A stretch of 7,562 bases of DNA. Origin: Planctomycetota bacterium (GTDB taxonomy: Bacteria > Planctomycetota > Phycisphaerae > Sedimentisphaerales > SM23-30). The first letter of the stretch is position 1; each line of letters opens with the position of its first letter. The position numbers and the translations under genes are program-made. A model generated the notes under the pieces. That model saw nothing but the letters and a program-made list of their open reading frames with translations, had not been told where the DNA came from and searched no databases. Location: the NCBI GenBank assembly GCA_022705365.1, contig JAKJEP010000161.1, positions 1-7,562 on the forward strand. The letters are read 5' to 3'. Below, piece after piece: positions 7,000 through 7,562 of this stretch.

Positions 7000-7118
7000 G
7001 GCGGAAGTTAGGGCAATGCCGGGTATTTTGGAACGTACTGGCTAGGAGAAAAAGAAAACGGGGGTTTGTAATTAGATTGGTGTTGAACACAAGAGATAAA
7101 GAGGTAAATCCAATTTTC

Positions 7119-7123
7119 GGGAG
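7119..7123 (+). promoter_or_regulatory. Ribosome binding site of the M6-like protease gene
   Basis: GGGAG lies six bases before the ATG at 7130. It supports this start over the ATG at 7161, which is in another frame. Confidence 0.65.
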
Positions 7124-7129
7124 AAGACT

Positions 7130-7562
7130 ATGACAGTATCTGGTTATTTACAAAAGAGGTTATGTTCATTTTTTGTATTTCTGGTTTTGGGTCTAATGAG
7201 TGTACCTGCGGCCCAGGCGACTACGGCGTACCCCGGACTGCTGGAAAAGTTCCAGCCGGATGGTACAAAGATTTTGCTTCGGATTCGCGGGGATGAGTAT
7301 TATTCCTGGCTGGAGGATCAAAATGGTTATACTATCGTTTGGAATCCGGCTACCGATACCTATGTTTATGCCGAGTTAGAGGACCCCCAAACGCTAGGGC
7401 CGACGAATCTGGAGGTAGGGAAAGTCGATCCGCAAGCGTCAGGATTGCAGAAAAATATCCTTCCATCCCGTGAGGTTCGGGTGCAAAAACGGCAGGAGGC
7501 ACAGGAGGCTGCCCGGCAGATTCAAAAAGCGGTCTCAGCGATTGCTCCGGCGGGAGTTTTTA
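7130..7562 (+). CDS. Secreted M6-family (immune inhibitor A-like) metalloprotease, N-terminal part only
   Basis: Seen: 144 codons from ATG at 7130 run open to the right edge. The start has a clear Sec signal peptide: basic LQKRLC, hydrophobic core SFFVFLVLGLMSV (13-25), then PAAQA with likely cleavage after A30. The mature N-terminus shows FQPDGTKILLRIRGDEYYSW (41-60), then NGYTIVWNPATDTYVYAEL (65-83). A charged Gln/Arg/Glu-rich stretch at about 118-135 and an Ala/Pro-rich segment follow. Known: the QPDGT...RGDE(Y/F)...(D/N)GYT(I/V)V...YVYA pattern is characteristic of the propeptide region preceding the catalytic domain of M6 metalloproteases, secreted zinc enzymes with an HExxH motif. That motif would lie beyond the window, so catalytic competence cannot be judged. 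It is transcribed divergently from the giant surface protein. Confidence 0.78.
   Translation, partial: MTVSGYLQKRLCSFFVFLVLGLMSVPAAQATTAYPGLLEKFQPDGTKILLRIRGDEYYSWLEDQNGYTIVWNPATDTYVYAELEDPQTLGPTNLEVGKVDPQASGLQKNILPSREVRVQKRQEAQEAARQIQKAVSAIAPAGVF

Noticed and set aside
6872..7090. 72-residue open frame on the minus strand in the intergenic region
   Set aside because: No Shine-Dalgarno sequence or recognisable family was seen, and it overlaps the candidate promoter and repeats of the protease gene. A real small gene is not excluded but cannot be supported.
6561..7129. Search of the intergenic region for tRNA, small RNA, riboswitch or insertion-sequence ends
   Set aside because: No cloverleaf, convincing terminator with T-run, known riboswitch core or transposase fragment was seen; only the short candidate regulatory elements listed are supportable.

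Overview
The window looks like a piece of a bacterial chromosome, most probably from the Planctomycetota (a Phycisphaerae-like lineage of moderate GC is my best guess). The main reason is the very large minus-strand protein. It opens with a LEPR-XLL-type motif (LEALETRFLLS), is built from CARDB, ASH/choice-of-anchor-D-like and PPC-like beta-sandwich modules, and ends in a long repetitive region introduced by a DxDGD motif. That style of protein is common in planctomycetes. The lineage is an inference from protein style; no rRNA or marker gene is present.

Layout. Positions 1-637 (minus) hold most of a LutA/YkgE-type (Fe-S)-binding CCG-domain protein, cut by the left edge. Positions 668-721 hold a strong intrinsic terminator for the next gene upstream. 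Positions 741-6560 (minus) are one uninterrupted 1939-residue gene for a modular, probably exported surface protein. Positions 6561-7129 are a divergent intergenic region of 569 bp. It carries no recognisable gene, but holds several candidate regulatory elements: an AT-rich inverted repeat, a promoter for each side, a four-tract G-quadruplex motif, a 6-bp dyad, and a pair of 9-bp direct repeats 21 bp apart. Positions 7130-7562 (plus) hold the signal peptide and propeptide start of a secreted M6-like metalloprotease, cut by the right edge before its catalytic site.

How the parts relate. The giant protein and the M6-like protease are transcribed divergently from a shared control region and both appear destined for export, so co-regulation is plausible but unproven. 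The lutA-like gene is separated from the giant gene by the terminator and probably belongs to a lactate or other 2-hydroxyacid oxidation operon continuing beyond the left edge. No RNA genes, CRISPR arrays, insertion sequences or phage genes were recognised. Domain calls rest on reading the translated sequence by eye, not on profile searches.
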